Assembly: GCF_022867795.2 (NCBI RefSeq)
Contig: NZ_CP107006.1
Location: 6,138,001-6,202,000 of the forward strand
DNA from: Chitinophaga horti
GTDB lineage: Bacteria; Bacteroidota; Bacteroidia; Chitinophagales; Chitinophagaceae
Length of the DNA stretch: 64,000 bases
Direction: 5' to 3'
The notes under the pieces were generated by a model. That model saw only the letters and a program-made list of their open reading frames with translations. It was not told the origin of the DNA and did no database searches. How positions within the stretch are numbered: the stretch's first letter is position 1; each line of letters starts with the position of its first letter. The position numbers were made by a program, and so were the translations under genes. Below are positions 52,781-61,201 of this stretch, piece after piece.

Positions 52781-53797
52781 GTGAAGAAAAAGATCTCCAT
52801 ATACGATATTGCGCGTGAGATGAATGTGTCGTCCGCCACGGTGTCTTACGTGTTAAACGGTAAGGCCGCACAGAAACGCATCAGCGCATCGCTGGCGCAG
52901 CGTATCATCACGCATGCCCGCGAAGTTGGGTACCGCCCTAACATGATCGCGAAAAGCCTGCGTACGGGCAAAACGCGTACGATCGGTATGCTGGTGGAAG
53001 ACATTGCTGATCCGTTCTTCGGCACCGCCGCCCGTATCATGGAAGGCATCGCCCGGCAAAGGGGGTATCACTTGTTTTATGCCAGCACGGCCAATGATGC
53101 CGAAGTGGCAAAGGGCTTGCTGGACGTGTTCCGCAGCGCGCAGGCCGACGGTTACATCATTGCACCGCCACCAGGTTTAGTGGCAGAAATACAGGCTTTA
53201 CAGGAAGATGGGCTGCCCGTTGTACTGTTCGACCGGTATTGCCCCGGACTACCGAGCGCCAACGTGGTCGCCGACAATTTCGGCGGCGCGTACAAAGCCA
53301 CCCGTCACCTGCTGCAAAACGGCTTCCGCCGAATTGGCCTGGTAACCTCTGATTCGTCGCAGGTGCAGATGACCGACCGGCTACGAGGTTACGCGCAAGC
53401 CATAGAAGAAGCCGACTGTCCGCCATTGATCCTACAAACCTCGGCAGCTGCCAAACAGGATATCATCGATTTTCTCGAACGACATACGGAATTGGACGCG
53501 TTGTTATTTACCACCGGCTACCTCACCATGAGCGGCCTGGAAGCCCTGGCGCACCTGCAACTCCGCGCCCCGGAAGATATTGCAGTAGTCAGCTTCGACG
53601 ATCATCCGCATTTTTCGCTGTTCAGTCCGGCCGTTACAGCAGTTGCCCAGCCGGTACAAACGATCGCCGAAACGGTAATCGGCCGACTGATCGACAGTCT
53701 CGAATCCAATACACCGCTGGCATTACAAACAGATATCCTGCCCATCTCGCTTATCATTCGCGATTCGTCGGCGCGTGTAGCGGTGCAGCATCGCTAA
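52781..53797 (+). CDS. LacI family transcriptional regulator 2
   Basis: 338 residues starting at a GTG (no in-frame ATG near; MKKKISIYDIAREMNVSSAT aligns with the LacI N-terminus). Helix-turn-helix VSSATVSYVLNG, hinge YRPNMIAKSLRTGKT, then the sugar-binding domain (GMLVEDIADPFFGTAARIM, FDRYCPGLPSANVVADNFG, AVVSFDDHPHFSLFSPAVT). Located 17 bases before a ROK gene and probably in one operon with it. The ligand may be a sugar or sugar phosphate handled by the ROK protein. Confidence 0.92.
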   Translation: MKKKISIYDIAREMNVSSATVSYVLNGKAAQKRISASLAQRIITHAREVGYRPNMIAKSLRTGKTRTIGMLVEDIADPFFGTAARIMEGIARQRGYHLFYASTANDAEVAKGLLDVFRSAQADGYIIAPPPGLVAEIQALQEDGLPVVLFDRYCPGLPSANVVADNFGGAYKATRHLLQNGFRRIGLVTSDSSQVQMTDRLRGYAQAIEEADCPPLILQTSAAAKQDIIDFLERHTELDALLFTTGYLTMSGLEALAHLQLRAPEDIAVVSFDDHPHFSLFSPAVTAVAQPVQTIAETVIGRLIDSLESNTPLALQTDILPISLIIRDSSARVAVQHR

Positions 53798-53814
53798 TTC
53801 CCGTATATTGGGAG

Positions 53815-54693
53815 ATGCAAACAACCGATCAACACGTTTTAGGCATCGACATCGGCGGCTCGCATATTACTGCGGGGCTCGTCAATATCAAAGCTTTCAC
53901 TTTGGATGATAACACTGTAGTGCGGCTGCGGGTAGACAGTCACGCGCCCGCTCGAGACATCATACACAACTGGTCGGAGGCCATTAATTCCGTATGGGAA
54001 AAGGCCGGCACCGGTCCTACACGTATTGGCATCGCCATGCCCGGGCCTTTTGATTACGCCAACGGCATCAGCCTGATCGATAAACAGTTTCATAAGTACG
54101 AGGCTTTGTTCAGGCTCAATGTGCGCAACATGCTGGCCGAAAGTGCCGGCATCCCGTCTTCCCATGTTTTAATGCGAAATGATGCAGAAGCCTTCCTGGA
54201 AGGCGAAGTGCTGGGCGGCGCTGCACGGGGTTTCGATCCGGCGATTGGTATTACGTTGGGTACGGGCATTGGTTCTGCGCGCAGTCACAAAGGCATCACT
54301 ACGGATGCGGAATTGAGTGTAACACCTTACCTGGATGGGATGGCAGAAGATTATACCGCCATCCGTTTCTTCCTGAGAAGATACCAGGAATTAAGCGGCC
54401 AGCCGGCTAAAGATGTTCGCGCTATTGCAGAAGCCGTGCCCACCGATCCGATTGCAGCACAGGTGTTCCGGGAGTTTAGCGTACACCTGGGCGTATTCCT
54501 GCGTCATTTCATCAAACTGGATCAACCCCAAGTGCTGGTGATCGGCGGCAATATCGCAAATGCCTGGCCTATCTTCGAAGCAGACCTGCGTAAAGAAGTT
54601 GGTGAATTGTTCGACGGGGTAGAAGTGCGCATTGCTGCCCTGGGCGAAGCTGCCGCGCTTATCGGCGGTGCCTGCTGCTGGCAATACGCGTAG
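53815..54693 (+). CDS. ROK family protein (sugar kinase-like)
   Basis: 292 residues. ATP-binding loop VLGIDIGGSHITAGLV, substrate-site region MPGPFDYANG, RNDAEAFLEGEVLGG (Asp as base) and the second ATP motif TLGTGIGSA. The zinc-binding ExGH...CxCGxxGC segment of typical ROK enzymes is not found: the region after GIGSA reads DAELSVTPYLDGMAE. So this is an atypical ROK protein that may phosphorylate a sugar without the zinc motif or act otherwise. Downstream of LacI regulator 2. Confidence 0.85.
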   Translation: MQTTDQHVLGIDIGGSHITAGLVNIKAFTLDDNTVVRLRVDSHAPARDIIHNWSEAINSVWEKAGTGPTRIGIAMPGPFDYANGISLIDKQFHKYEALFRLNVRNMLAESAGIPSSHVLMRNDAEAFLEGEVLGGAARGFDPAIGITLGTGIGSARSHKGITTDAELSVTPYLDGMAEDYTAIRFFLRRYQELSGQPAKDVRAIAEAVPTDPIAAQVFREFSVHLGVFLRHFIKLDQPQVLVIGGNIANAWPIFEADLRKEVGELFDGVEVRIAALGEAAALIGGACCWQYA

Positions 54694-54723
54694 TGTTTAG
54701 TAACTTGTCTTAAATTATTTTTT

Positions 54724-55146
54724 ATGGCCACTCAGCAAATCATTCCCTACATCAGCTTCAATGGTACTTGCGAAGAGGCGCTGGCATTCTATAAAGATGT
54801 TTTCGGCGGCAAAGTGGAAATCGTGACTCGTTATGACAATCCCGCTATGAATGCACCGGAAGCCTATCGTAATAAAATCTTGCACGCACGGTTTTATGCT
54901 GATGGTATTACCATTTTTGCCAGTGATGTAATGCCCGGCAAAACCGCCAAAGGCACCAGCGGTGACGTGGCGCTTTCCATCGCTTACGAAACCGCCGAAG
55001 AAGGCAAGCAAGTATTCGACGGATTGTCGGCCGGAGGCGATGTACACATCCCTTTCAAGAAACAGTTCTGGGGCGACTACCACGGCAATTTTACAGATAA
55101 ATACGGCATCCGCTGGATGGTGAATACAGGTAATGACGGAAAATAA
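54724..55146 (+). CDS. VOC-fold protein, PhnB-like
   Basis: 140-residue protein of the glyoxalase/bleomycin-resistance fold. MATQQIIPYISFNGTCEEAL followed by FYKDVFGGKVE and DNPAMNAPEAYRNKILHARF is the PhnB-like (DUF1428/3-demethylubiquinone-type) pattern, with GKTAKGTSGDVALSI and FWGDYHGNFTDKYGIRW at the C-terminus. The reaction is not known for these single-domain proteins. It overlaps the start of the alkB-like gene by 14 bases. Confidence 0.88.
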   Translation: MATQQIIPYISFNGTCEEALAFYKDVFGGKVEIVTRYDNPAMNAPEAYRNKILHARFYADGITIFASDVMPGKTAKGTSGDVALSIAYETAEEGKQVFDGLSAGGDVHIPFKKQFWGDYHGNFTDKYGIRWMVNTGNDGK

Positions 55147-55720
55147 CTTACTACCATTCGACGGCGAAGCTTACCTGTTCCCGCAGCTTTTTACAGCGGC
55201 GGAAAGCGATACCTTTTTCCGCCGCCTGCAGCAGGAAACCGCCTGGAAGCAGGAGCCTATCAAAATGTTCGGCAAAGAAGTAATGCAGCCTCGCCTCACC
55301 GCCTGGTACGGCGATGCGGATAAAAGTTATACTTATTCCGGCATCACGATGCAGCCTCGGGCCTGGAACGAGGTGTTAACTACCATTAAAACAAAAGTGG
55401 AAAGCGCAGCACAGCAAGTGTTTTCCAGCGCCCTGCTGAATTACTACCGGAACGGGCAGGATAGTATGGGCTGGCATCGCGATAACGAAAAGCAACTCGG
55501 CATTAACCCGGTTATCGCTTCTGTCAGTTTTGGCGCTGCCCGCACTTTTAAGCTGCGTCATTATGAAAAGAAGGCACCTGTCGTGTCGCTGGAACTCACG
55601 CATGGCAGCCTGTTATTGATGGCGGGCACTACCCAACACCATTGGGAACACGCCCTCCCCAAAACCACGAAGGTGCAGGAAGGGCGTATCAATATTACTT
55701 TCAGGAAGATTTTATACTAA
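55133..55720 (+). CDS. AlkB-like 2-oxoglutarate/Fe(II) dioxygenase
   Basis: 195-residue DNA/RNA alkylation repair dioxygenase. Iron ligands are His115 and Asp117 in GWHRDNEKQLG and His173 in WEHALPK; 2-oxoglutarate is bound by Arg185 and Arg191 in RINITFRKI. NYYRNGQDSMGWHRD is the family signature. Start overlaps the VOC gene by 14 bases (ATGACGG), so translation is probably coupled. It is convergent with the dehydrogenase gene, overlapping it by 9 bases. Confidence 0.92.
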   Translation: MTENNLLPFDGEAYLFPQLFTAAESDTFFRRLQQETAWKQEPIKMFGKEVMQPRLTAWYGDADKSYTYSGITMQPRAWNEVLTTIKTKVESAAQQVFSSALLNYYRNGQDSMGWHRDNEKQLGINPVIASVSFGAARTFKLRHYEKKAPVVSLELTHGSLLLMAGTTQHHWEHALPKTTKVQEGRINITFRKILY

Positions 55721-56710
55721 GGATGCTGCCTTATTCACGGCCTCACCTGTCTCGGTTATACTTTTGATGTTACCCAGCGTCGTCTCCGCAATCTGCACCA
55801 GCGCTTCGTGGGTAAAGAAGGCCTGGTGCGCCGTTACGAGTACATTCGGAAAACTCATCAACCGCTGGATCATATCGTCCTGTATGATGTTGGCCGACAG
55901 GTCGCGGAAAAACAACTTTTCCTCCTGCTCATACACATCGATGCCCAAATAGCCGATCGTGCCGGACTTCAGTGCGTCGATCACATCCTGGGTACAAACA
56001 AGTCCGCCACGGCTGGTATTGATCAGCATCACGCCTTTCTTCACACCTTCCAGTGTTTTTTTATTGATAAGATGCCGGGTTTGATCGTTCAGCGGGCAGT
56101 GGAGAGAAATGATGTCCGACTGCGCCAGCAGCGTTTCCAACGGGGCATACTGTACGCCCGATCTTACGAGCGATTCATCTGCCACAATATCATAAGCAAT
56201 CACTTTACAATTAAAGCCATGCAGCAGGCGGGCAAATGCCTTACCAATGTTGCCCGTACCCACAACACCCACCGTTTTACCATGGATGTCGAAGCCGAGT
56301 AACCCATTCAGCGAAAAGTTTTGTTCACGCACCCGGTTATACGCCTTGTGTGTTTTACGGTTCAGCGTGAGTATCATCGCCAGTGCATGTTCAGCCACAG
56401 CTTCCGGGGAGTAGGCGGGTACGCGGCAAACGCGGAGGCCATGCTTCTTAGCGGCTTCCAGGTCAACGTTATTAAAGCCGGCACAGCGAAGGGCGATGAT
56501 CTTTGTGCCACCCGCTGCCAATGCGGCAATCACTGGTTCATCAACTTTGTCGTTCACGAACACGCAAACGGCTTCACTGCCTTCCGCAAGTGAAACGGTT
56601 TGCCTGTTCAGCTGTGTGTCCTGGTATTCCAGGGTGTAGCCGTAAGCGTGATTGTGTTCGTCGAAAAATGTTTTGTCGTAGGGCTGGGTGGAAAAGAAAG
56701 TGATCTTCAT
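55712..56710 (-). CDS. D-lactate dehydrogenase / 2-hydroxyacid dehydrogenase
   Basis: 332-residue NAD-dependent reductase of pyruvate to D-lactate (LdhA type). N-terminal KITFFSTQPYDKTFFDE and YQDTQLN are typical of bacterial D-LDH. The NAD loop is VGVVGTGNIGKAFA; active-site residues lie in ALRCAGFNNVD (Arg), IDVYEQEE (Glu) and TAHQAFFTHEAL (His). The gene lies 45 bases downstream of egtD and could be at the end of that operon, though its metabolic link is not obvious. Confidence 0.9.
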   Translation of the reverse strand: MKITFFSTQPYDKTFFDEHNHAYGYTLEYQDTQLNRQTVSLAEGSEAVCVFVNDKVDEPVIAALAAGGTKIIALRCAGFNNVDLEAAKKHGLRVCRVPAYSPEAVAEHALAMILTLNRKTHKAYNRVREQNFSLNGLLGFDIHGKTVGVVGTGNIGKAFARLLHGFNCKVIAYDIVADESLVRSGVQYAPLETLLAQSDIISLHCPLNDQTRHLINKKTLEGVKKGVMLINTSRGGLVCTQDVIDALKSGTIGYLGIDVYEQEEKLFFRDLSANIIQDDMIQRLMSFPNVLVTAHQAFFTHEALVQIAETTLGNIKSITETGEAVNKAASLV

Positions 56711-56755
56711 AGTATCAAAATAATAAATAATCGACTACTTCTACAATGACCTTCA

Positions 56756-57742
56756 TCAGCAACTTTGCCACATCGCATCCACAAACCAGTCGCGCCTGTC
56801 AGTAAACTGCCGCACGCTCCGGAAGCCGGCTTCCCGCGCCAGGCGGTCGATGTCGGCCAGACTGTATTTCTGCGATATCTCCATATAGATCGCTTCGTCC
56901 TTCGCAAAGTGAATGCAGGCATCTTCGAGATGCACTTCCTGCTCTTGGGTGCTGATCAGGTAACTTTTACAGCTACCTGTACCGGGGTCGTAAATAGGGT
57001 AGTGCTCGAACTTCGTCGTATCGAAATTTGCTCCTAACTCACGGTTGATGCGGCGTAGCAGGTTCAGGTTGAACTCACGGGTAATACCCGCAGCATCATT
57101 GTACGCGGCCAGTATCGTAGCAGGATCTTTCTTCAGATCGAAGCCGGTGATGAGGATGTCGCCCGGGCGTAATTGCTCCCGTATCTTCTTTAAAAACACC
57201 GCTGCTTCCTGCGGCGGTACATTGCCAATGCTGGCGCCCATGAACAACACGGCGCGTTTTTTAGCGGTGAGTGAGGCACTGGCTTTCAGCATCTCGATAT
57301 ATTCACCGTTCAGGCCGTGCACCTTTAAGCCGGGCAGTTGCCGTGGCAATGTTTTTTCCAGGTAGCCGATCATGCTACCGGATATATCGATGGGAAAGTA
57401 AGTATAATCCAGTCCCATGTCCAGTATCTGTTTCAGCAGGATGCTCGTCTTACTCGCGTCCCCTGCACCAAGTTCCACCACGTCGAAAGTAGAGCACAGC
57501 GCACAAAGCGTGAGTGCGATGTCGCGGCTTTGTTGTTCCAGTATTTCCAACTCACAGCCCGTGAGATAATACTCGGGGCATCGCATAATGTCCTGGAACA
57601 GCTTGTCGCCGGCCGCATCGTAAAAATATTTGGAGTCGAGGTACTTGTTATCGGCGCTCAGTCCTTTAAGTACATCGGTATAAAACTGACCAGGGGTTTT
57701 GCGGATAACAGGCGGCTGTTGTAGTAAAGCAAGTGTTTTCAT
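56756..57742 (-). CDS. egtD: L-histidine N-alpha-methyltransferase EgtD
   Basis: 328-residue SAM-dependent enzyme that trimethylates histidine to hercynine, the first step of ergothioneine synthesis. It has VVELGAGDASKTSILLKQIL as SAM motif, YFPIDISGSMI, LFMGASIGNVPPQEA and FDLKKDPATILAAYNDAAG, all typical of EgtD. It ends with YSLADIDRLAREAGF. It lies 15 bases downstream of egtB in the same direction, at the end of the ergothioneine operon. Confidence 0.92.
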   Translation of the reverse strand: MKTLALLQQPPVIRKTPGQFYTDVLKGLSADNKYLDSKYFYDAAGDKLFQDIMRCPEYYLTGCELEILEQQSRDIALTLCALCSTFDVVELGAGDASKTSILLKQILDMGLDYTYFPIDISGSMIGYLEKTLPRQLPGLKVHGLNGEYIEMLKASASLTAKKRAVLFMGASIGNVPPQEAAVFLKKIREQLRPGDILITGFDLKKDPATILAAYNDAAGITREFNLNLLRRINRELGANFDTTKFEHYPIYDPGTGSCKSYLISTQEQEVHLEDACIHFAKDEAIYMEISQKYSLADIDRLAREAGFRSVRQFTDRRDWFVDAMWQSC

Positions 57743-57757
57743 AATGCAACAATTTGT

Positions 57758-58906
57758 TTAGCGTGCCAGCCGGATGCCCGTAAGCTGCCAGCGTACATGT
57801 GCGTGAAAAAAGTTTCGGTATGTAGCGCGACTGTGACCGGGTGGGGTAAAGGCAGATGCGCCGCGCAGCACTTTCTGGTTCACCATAAATTTACCATTGT
57901 ATTCTCCCACGGGGCCGGGTACACGTTGAAAACCGGGGTAAGGCAGGTAGGCGCTTTCCGTCCATTCCCAACGCTGTCCCCATTCAAATTGCCCGGAAGC
58001 TGCTTCCCATTCGAACTCCGTGGGCAGGCGGTAACCTTTCCAGGCGGCGAAGGCAGCAGCTTCGTAGTAGCTGACGTGCGCTACGGGCTCATCGAGTTCC
58101 AGCCGTTTGAGGCCGTGCAGGGTGTAATGCTGCCACTGCCCATCCACTTGCAGCCAGTAGAGCGGAGCCTTTATGTCATTGTTTTGTACCCAGTCCCAAC
58201 CCTCGGAATGCCAGTGCTGGAATTGTTTGTAGCCGCCGATGTTGATGAACTCCAGGTACTCGCGGTTCGTTACCAGTTGATTGGCGATCTCGGCTTCCTG
58301 CAGATAAACGGTATGCGGGTTCAATTCATTATCATAACAAAATCCATCGCCCGTATAACCAATCTGGTACTGGCCTGCCTTGATGTGTGTGAACGATGGT
58401 GCCGGTGGCGTGGCCCAGGCGCTGGGCTGACTCTCCTCATAAGGCGGCAGCAGCGGGTTGTGGCCCAGTATATACTTGATGTCCGTCCACAATAACTCCT
58501 GGTGCTGCTCTTCGTGATTGCATCCCAGTACGATGAGCGTTTCCAGTTCCGGCGTGAGCGGCTGTTCCAGCAGCAACTGCATGGCCTCATCTACATATAC
58601 GCGGTATTTATAGATCTCGTTTACGGTCGGGCGGCTCAGGTTACCACGCTGCGTGCGTACGACACGTACACCCAAACTTTCGTAGTAACTGTTAAACACG
58701 AAATTGAAGTTCGCATCGTATTCCATGTAGCCTTTTAAGTAAGGCTTCAGTATCAGTGTTTCAAAGAACCAAGTCGTATGCCCCAGGTGCCACTTGGGCG
58801 GACTCACATCCGCAACCGGCTGTACCACGTAATCCTCCGTATGCAGCGGGGCACATATCCTTTCCGTACGTTGCCGCGTGGTGGCGTATTTTTCTTTCAA
58901 TGTCAT
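57758..58906 (-). CDS. egtB: Ergothioneine biosynthesis sulfoxide synthase EgtB
   Basis: 382-residue iron enzyme joining hercynine to a thiol donor (Cys or gamma-Glu-Cys) with O2. The DinB-type N-terminal domain has the iron histidines His43 in WHLGHTTWFFE and His131/His135 in NHEEQHQELL, matching the three-histidine set of known EgtB. The C-terminal FGE-sulfatase domain starts at about residue 165 (FTHIKAGQYQIGYTG) and contains RLPTEFEWEAASGQF. The start overlaps the stop of the transporter gene by 4 bases. No egtE or egtC is visible here. Confidence 0.93.
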   Translation of the reverse strand: MTLKEKYATTRQRTERICAPLHTEDYVVQPVADVSPPKWHLGHTTWFFETLILKPYLKGYMEYDANFNFVFNSYYESLGVRVVRTQRGNLSRPTVNEIYKYRVYVDEAMQLLLEQPLTPELETLIVLGCNHEEQHQELLWTDIKYILGHNPLLPPYEESQPSAWATPPAPSFTHIKAGQYQIGYTGDGFCYDNELNPHTVYLQEAEIANQLVTNREYLEFINIGGYKQFQHWHSEGWDWVQNNDIKAPLYWLQVDGQWQHYTLHGLKRLELDEPVAHVSYYEAAAFAAWKGYRLPTEFEWEAASGQFEWGQRWEWTESAYLPYPGFQRVPGPVGEYNGKFMVNQKVLRGASAFTPPGHSRATYRNFFHAHVRWQLTGIRLAR

Positions 58907-60474
58907 GAGTTCCTTTTTTGGGTGAGGTAATTCGTGAGGTCCGATATACTGCTGATCCGCAATGTGGCCGCCGTTTCTTTCCGCATCATCAGCGCATAGG
59001 CATTGTTAAAGCCGATGGGTGGCAGCCATTGTAACTGGTACTGTGTGTTGAATTGCTGTTTCACATAAGCGTACGTGCTGTCTTTATCACGCATGAGCGC
59101 TGCCGTGGTGGTTTCCGGTGGTTGCAGGATGACGAGCAGGCCTGTTCCGGTATATTCCGGGTAAAAGTCGATCTGGTCGTTCATCAATGCATCGAAACAA
59201 ATTTTGGTGCCACCGAGACCAGTTTTAGACGCCACCGACAGTTCCGTATTGCCTTCGATCAGCAGGCGGTACATTTCGCAGAGAATATATTGTTCGGTAA
59301 ATATTTTAGAGCCTATGCGTATCACGCCTTTTTTGCCATGGCGGGATGCTTTTAATAATCCCTGCCCGCGCAGGAAGTCCGATGCCACCTGTTCCGGCGT
59401 GTGATGCAGGTAGTCGGCCTGGTAATTCAGGTACGTCATCACCGAATCGTTGATGCGGCCATTCAGTAAGGCCAGCGCATCCGCCAGCTCCGGGAATTGC
59501 TGTAATGTGGTGTTTCTGACTAAAGGCGCGCAGTAGTAAGGTGGAAAGATATGTTTATCATCCTCCAAAATCGTAAGATCGAATGCCCGGATGCGACCGT
59601 CTGTACTGTATCCGCTCACCACATCCAGTTTGCCTTCGTACATGGCCTGGTACATCACGGCGTCGCTGATCACCACCGTGGGAATTTGCAGGCCGTAGTA
59701 TTTCTTCAGTCCCAAATCACCATCCATACGGCCCATAAACTCCGGCGTGAAACCAGCCAGCAGTTTCGTGTTCACTGCCGGCAACATCGAATAGCCTGCA
59801 AAGGTCGTCAGCAACAGCCCTGCAAACCCCAGTTTCAATTTATACTTACGCCAGTTGGCCTTTTGCACCCGCGATAAAATAAAGTCGAAGCAAAGGGCGA
59901 GCAGCGCGGCCGGTATAGCGCCTGCCAATATCATATTCGTATTATTCAGCGCGATGCCACCAAAGATAAACTCACCTAATCCGCCCGCGGCAATGTAAGC
60001 AGCCAGCGTGGCTACCCCTACGTTAATCACCGTAGCCGTGCGAATACCGGCAATCATCACCGGCATGGCAAGTGGCAGTTCTACTTTATATAATACCTGC
60101 TTTTTACTCATGCCCATCGCCCGCGCCGCCTCTTTCACCGTGGCATCTACACCGGTGATGCCGGTATACGTGTTACGGATGATCGGCAGCAACGCATACA
60201 GGAACAGTGCAGTAATGGCCGGCGCAGCACCAATGCCGAGCAGCGGGATCATGAAACCCAGTAAGGCAATACTTGGAATCGTCTGCATCACACCCGCCAC
60301 CCCCAGGATCGGCCCTGCAAGTCGCTTACGCCGCGCGATCAGGATGCCCAAAGGCACGCCAATAGCGATCGCCGCCAGCACCGATACGATCGTGAGCTGG
60401 ATGTGCGACACCGTCTGGCGAAGTAATTTATCCTGTTGCGATACCAGGAAATCCCAAAAGCCTTCCATGGGCAT
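58903..60474 (-). CDS. ABC transporter permease fused to a circularly permuted substrate-binding domain (OpuC/EgtU-like)
   Basis: 523 residues. The permease part (about 1-200) has 5-6 helices and the EAA loop EAARAMGMSKKQVLYKVELP. After a further helix (about 215-232) comes a betaine/choline/ergothioneine-type binding domain, but its halves are in swapped order: first KLLAGFTPEFMGRMDG to FLRGQGLL (237-374, normally the second half) and then GVIRIGSKIFTEQYIL to ISDLTNYLTQ (384-520, normally the first half). Fusion of permease and binding protein is typical of EgtU. Its place between egtB and an ATPase suggests ergothioneine or a related betaine as substrate; that is inferred from context. Confidence 0.87.
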   Translation of the reverse strand: MPMEGFWDFLVSQQDKLLRQTVSHIQLTIVSVLAAIAIGVPLGILIARRKRLAGPILGVAGVMQTIPSIALLGFMIPLLGIGAAPAITALFLYALLPIIRNTYTGITGVDATVKEAARAMGMSKKQVLYKVELPLAMPVMIAGIRTATVINVGVATLAAYIAAGGLGEFIFGGIALNNTNMILAGAIPAALLALCFDFILSRVQKANWRKYKLKLGFAGLLLTTFAGYSMLPAVNTKLLAGFTPEFMGRMDGDLGLKKYYGLQIPTVVISDAVMYQAMYEGKLDVVSGYSTDGRIRAFDLTILEDDKHIFPPYYCAPLVRNTTLQQFPELADALALLNGRINDSVMTYLNYQADYLHHTPEQVASDFLRGQGLLKASRHGKKGVIRIGSKIFTEQYILCEMYRLLIEGNTELSVASKTGLGGTKICFDALMNDQIDFYPEYTGTGLLVILQPPETTTAALMRDKDSTYAYVKQQFNTQYQLQWLPPIGFNNAYALMMRKETAATLRISSISDLTNYLTQKRNS

Positions 60475-60475
60475 A

Positions 60476-61201
60476 TTATACGTATTGACCTTTCACAAAA
60501 GCGCTTACAAATTCATTGGCAGGCTGCTCGCGCAGTTCCGCCGGCGTTCCCAGTTGCACGATCTGTCCCTGGTCCATCAGGCACACACGATCTGCCAGCT
60601 CAAAAGCTTCGCGTACGTCGTGCGTCACCATCAGGATCGTTTTCTTTTTAAGTTCTTCCAGCTCCGCAAAGTCCTTCCGGATCTTTTGCCGGTTAATCGG
60701 ATCGAGTGCCCCAAAAGGCTCATCCATCAATAATACCGGCGGATCTGCCGCTAACGCGCGGGCCAGGCCCACCCGTTGCTGCTGTCCGCCACTCAATGCC
60801 TGCGGAAATAAATGCGCATGTTGCTCGTACGACAGGTTCAATTTTCCCAGTAATTCCTTCACCCGTTCTTTAATTCTTTTCTTGTCCCACTGCAGCAACT
60901 GCGGCACGATCGCAATATTTTCCTCCACCGTATAGTGCGGAAACAATCCGTTGTGCTGCATCACATAACCAATACCTCTTCTCAGAATATCCGGTTGCAG
61001 TGCCGTTACATCCTTTCCATTGATCGTGATCTTACCCGCATCAGGCTCCGTTAGCCGGTTGAGCATCCGCAGGGTAGTGGTTTTGCCGCAGCCACTCGTA
61101 CCCAGTAATACCAGGTTTTCCCCCTCGTTTACCGTAAACGACACATCGTTCACGGCCACCGTGTTATCAAAACGTTTAACGAGATGCGAGGCTGTAATCA
61201 T
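60476..61201 (-). CDS. ABC transporter ATP-binding protein (OpuCA/EgtV-like)
   Basis: 241-residue ATPase energising the permease fusion. Walker A GTSGCGKTT, Q-loop YVMQHNGLFPH, signature LSGGQQQRVGLARAL, Walker B VLLMDEPFGALD, and H-loop MVTHDVREAFELADR. No CBS regulatory domains follow, unlike most OpuCA/EgtV proteins, so osmotic or nucleotide gating by CBS is absent. The start overlaps the oxidoreductase stop by 4 bases, and the permease gene follows after 1 base. Confidence 0.9.
   Translation of the reverse strand: MITASHLVKRFDNTVAVNDVSFTVNEGENLVLLGTSGCGKTTTLRMLNRLTEPDAGKITINGKDVTALQPDILRRGIGYVMQHNGLFPHYTVEENIAIVPQLLQWDKKRIKERVKELLGKLNLSYEQHAHLFPQALSGGQQQRVGLARALAADPPVLLMDEPFGALDPINRQKIRKDFAELEELKKKTILMVTHDVREAFELADRVCLMDQGQIVQLGTPAELREQPANEFVSAFVKGQYV

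Noticed and set aside
52638..52871. N-terminal extension of LacI regulator 1 by 78 codons
   Set aside because: It would run through the divergent promoter and the operator, and the helix-turn-helix starts right after the ATG at 52637.
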